Part shown: positions 63,962 to 64,000 of the stretch, one piece after another
Layout: each line of letters begins with the position of its first letter
How positions within the stretch are numbered: position 1 is the first letter of the stretch
Assembly: GCF_900102625.1 (NCBI RefSeq)
Contig: NZ_FMZC01000001.1
Location: 62,001 to 126,000 of the forward strand
Direction: 5' to 3'
Source: Paracidovorax valerianellae
Lineage (GTDB): Bacteria > Pseudomonadota > Gammaproteobacteria > Burkholderiales > Burkholderiaceae_C
Length of the DNA: 64,000 bases
Program-made: the position numbers and the translations under genes
Notes under the pieces: model-generated
The model's input: the letters and a program-made list of their open reading frames with translations, nothing else
The model's database searches: none
Told to the model about the DNA's origin: nothing

Positions 63962-64000
63962 AGATACTCAGCAGCCCCGGGCTTCAGTTCCGGGCTCGGC

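Noticed and set aside
63972-64000. GC-rich inverted repeat at the window end as a terminator
   Set aside because: AGCCCCGG and CCGGGCT pair imperfectly, and the sequence that would show a T-run lies outside the window.

Overview
This window is a 64 kb piece of chromosome from a GC-rich betaproteobacterium, most likely a member of the Comamonadaceae close to Acidovorax. The evidence is the mix of families: a Bug/TTT-type tripartite receptor, a pyruvate dehydrogenase set made of homodimeric E1, two-lipoyl E2 and lipoyl-tagged E3, a complete iscRSUA-hscBA-fdx run, an azurin, and a short dispersed repeat. This assignment is an inference from gene content, not from a database match. No prophage, transposase, CRISPR array, rRNA or replication origin was seen.

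Layout. 1-3861: tail of an EcsC-family gene, a SNF2-type helicase and an EVE-domain protein. 3919-11262: an iron-uptake locus on the minus strand, reading sigma factor (FecI type), FecR, TonB-dependent receptor with signalling domain, PepSY membrane protein, DUF3649 protein and an exported alpha/beta hydrolase. A Fur-like box precedes the sigma gene, and one 32-bp bipartite motif sits before both fecR and the receptor. 11302-15986: two divergent regulator modules (TetR with two membrane proteins; MarR with an SDR and an Old Yellow Enzyme), each with a visible palindromic operator. 16054-22381: RlmI-like methyltransferase, AraC regulator, ABM monooxygenase, Bug receptor, membrane proteins, and a low-GC gene for a secreted papain-like protein. 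22413-28860: lpdA, aceF, aceE. 29028-32209: a PAS histidine kinase and FixJ-type regulator divergent from aceE. 32297-41294: housekeeping genes (folD, M3 peptidase, rpiA, pyrD), a YqjD/YqjE-type envelope-stress trio, and an FAD oxidase overlapping an HDAC-family amidohydrolase. 41409-48056: two identical tRNA-Val genes, dnaQ, and the Fe-S cluster assembly genes. 48105-63961: uvrB, aspartate/aromatic aminotransferase, DODA dioxygenase, a CoA-transferase homologue, a cold-shock/DUF1294 fusion, a GGDEF-EAL protein, YgiQ radical SAM protein, azurin, a YigZ/IMPACT protein and an orphan lipoamide-dehydrogenase-like enzyme.

Most unusual feature. Eight copies of a fixed-length 61-bp element are scattered through the window (about one per 8 kb). 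Every copy has the same 18+20+12+11 layout: a short TGCTA/TAGC hairpin, a variable 20-nt centre, a GCGCTGGAGGCC-like core and a TTTTG-nCTCA-like tail. Five are intergenic or cover a stop codon. Three lie in frame inside genes, two of them forming interdomain linkers of the E2 and E3 subunits of the same enzyme complex. I do not know a named family that matches it.

Regulation visible from sequence also includes a terminator-like hairpin between iscA and hscB, an IscR-like site at the iscR promoter, and an FNR-type site with class II geometry before azurin. Function calls rest on motifs I can read; no search was run.
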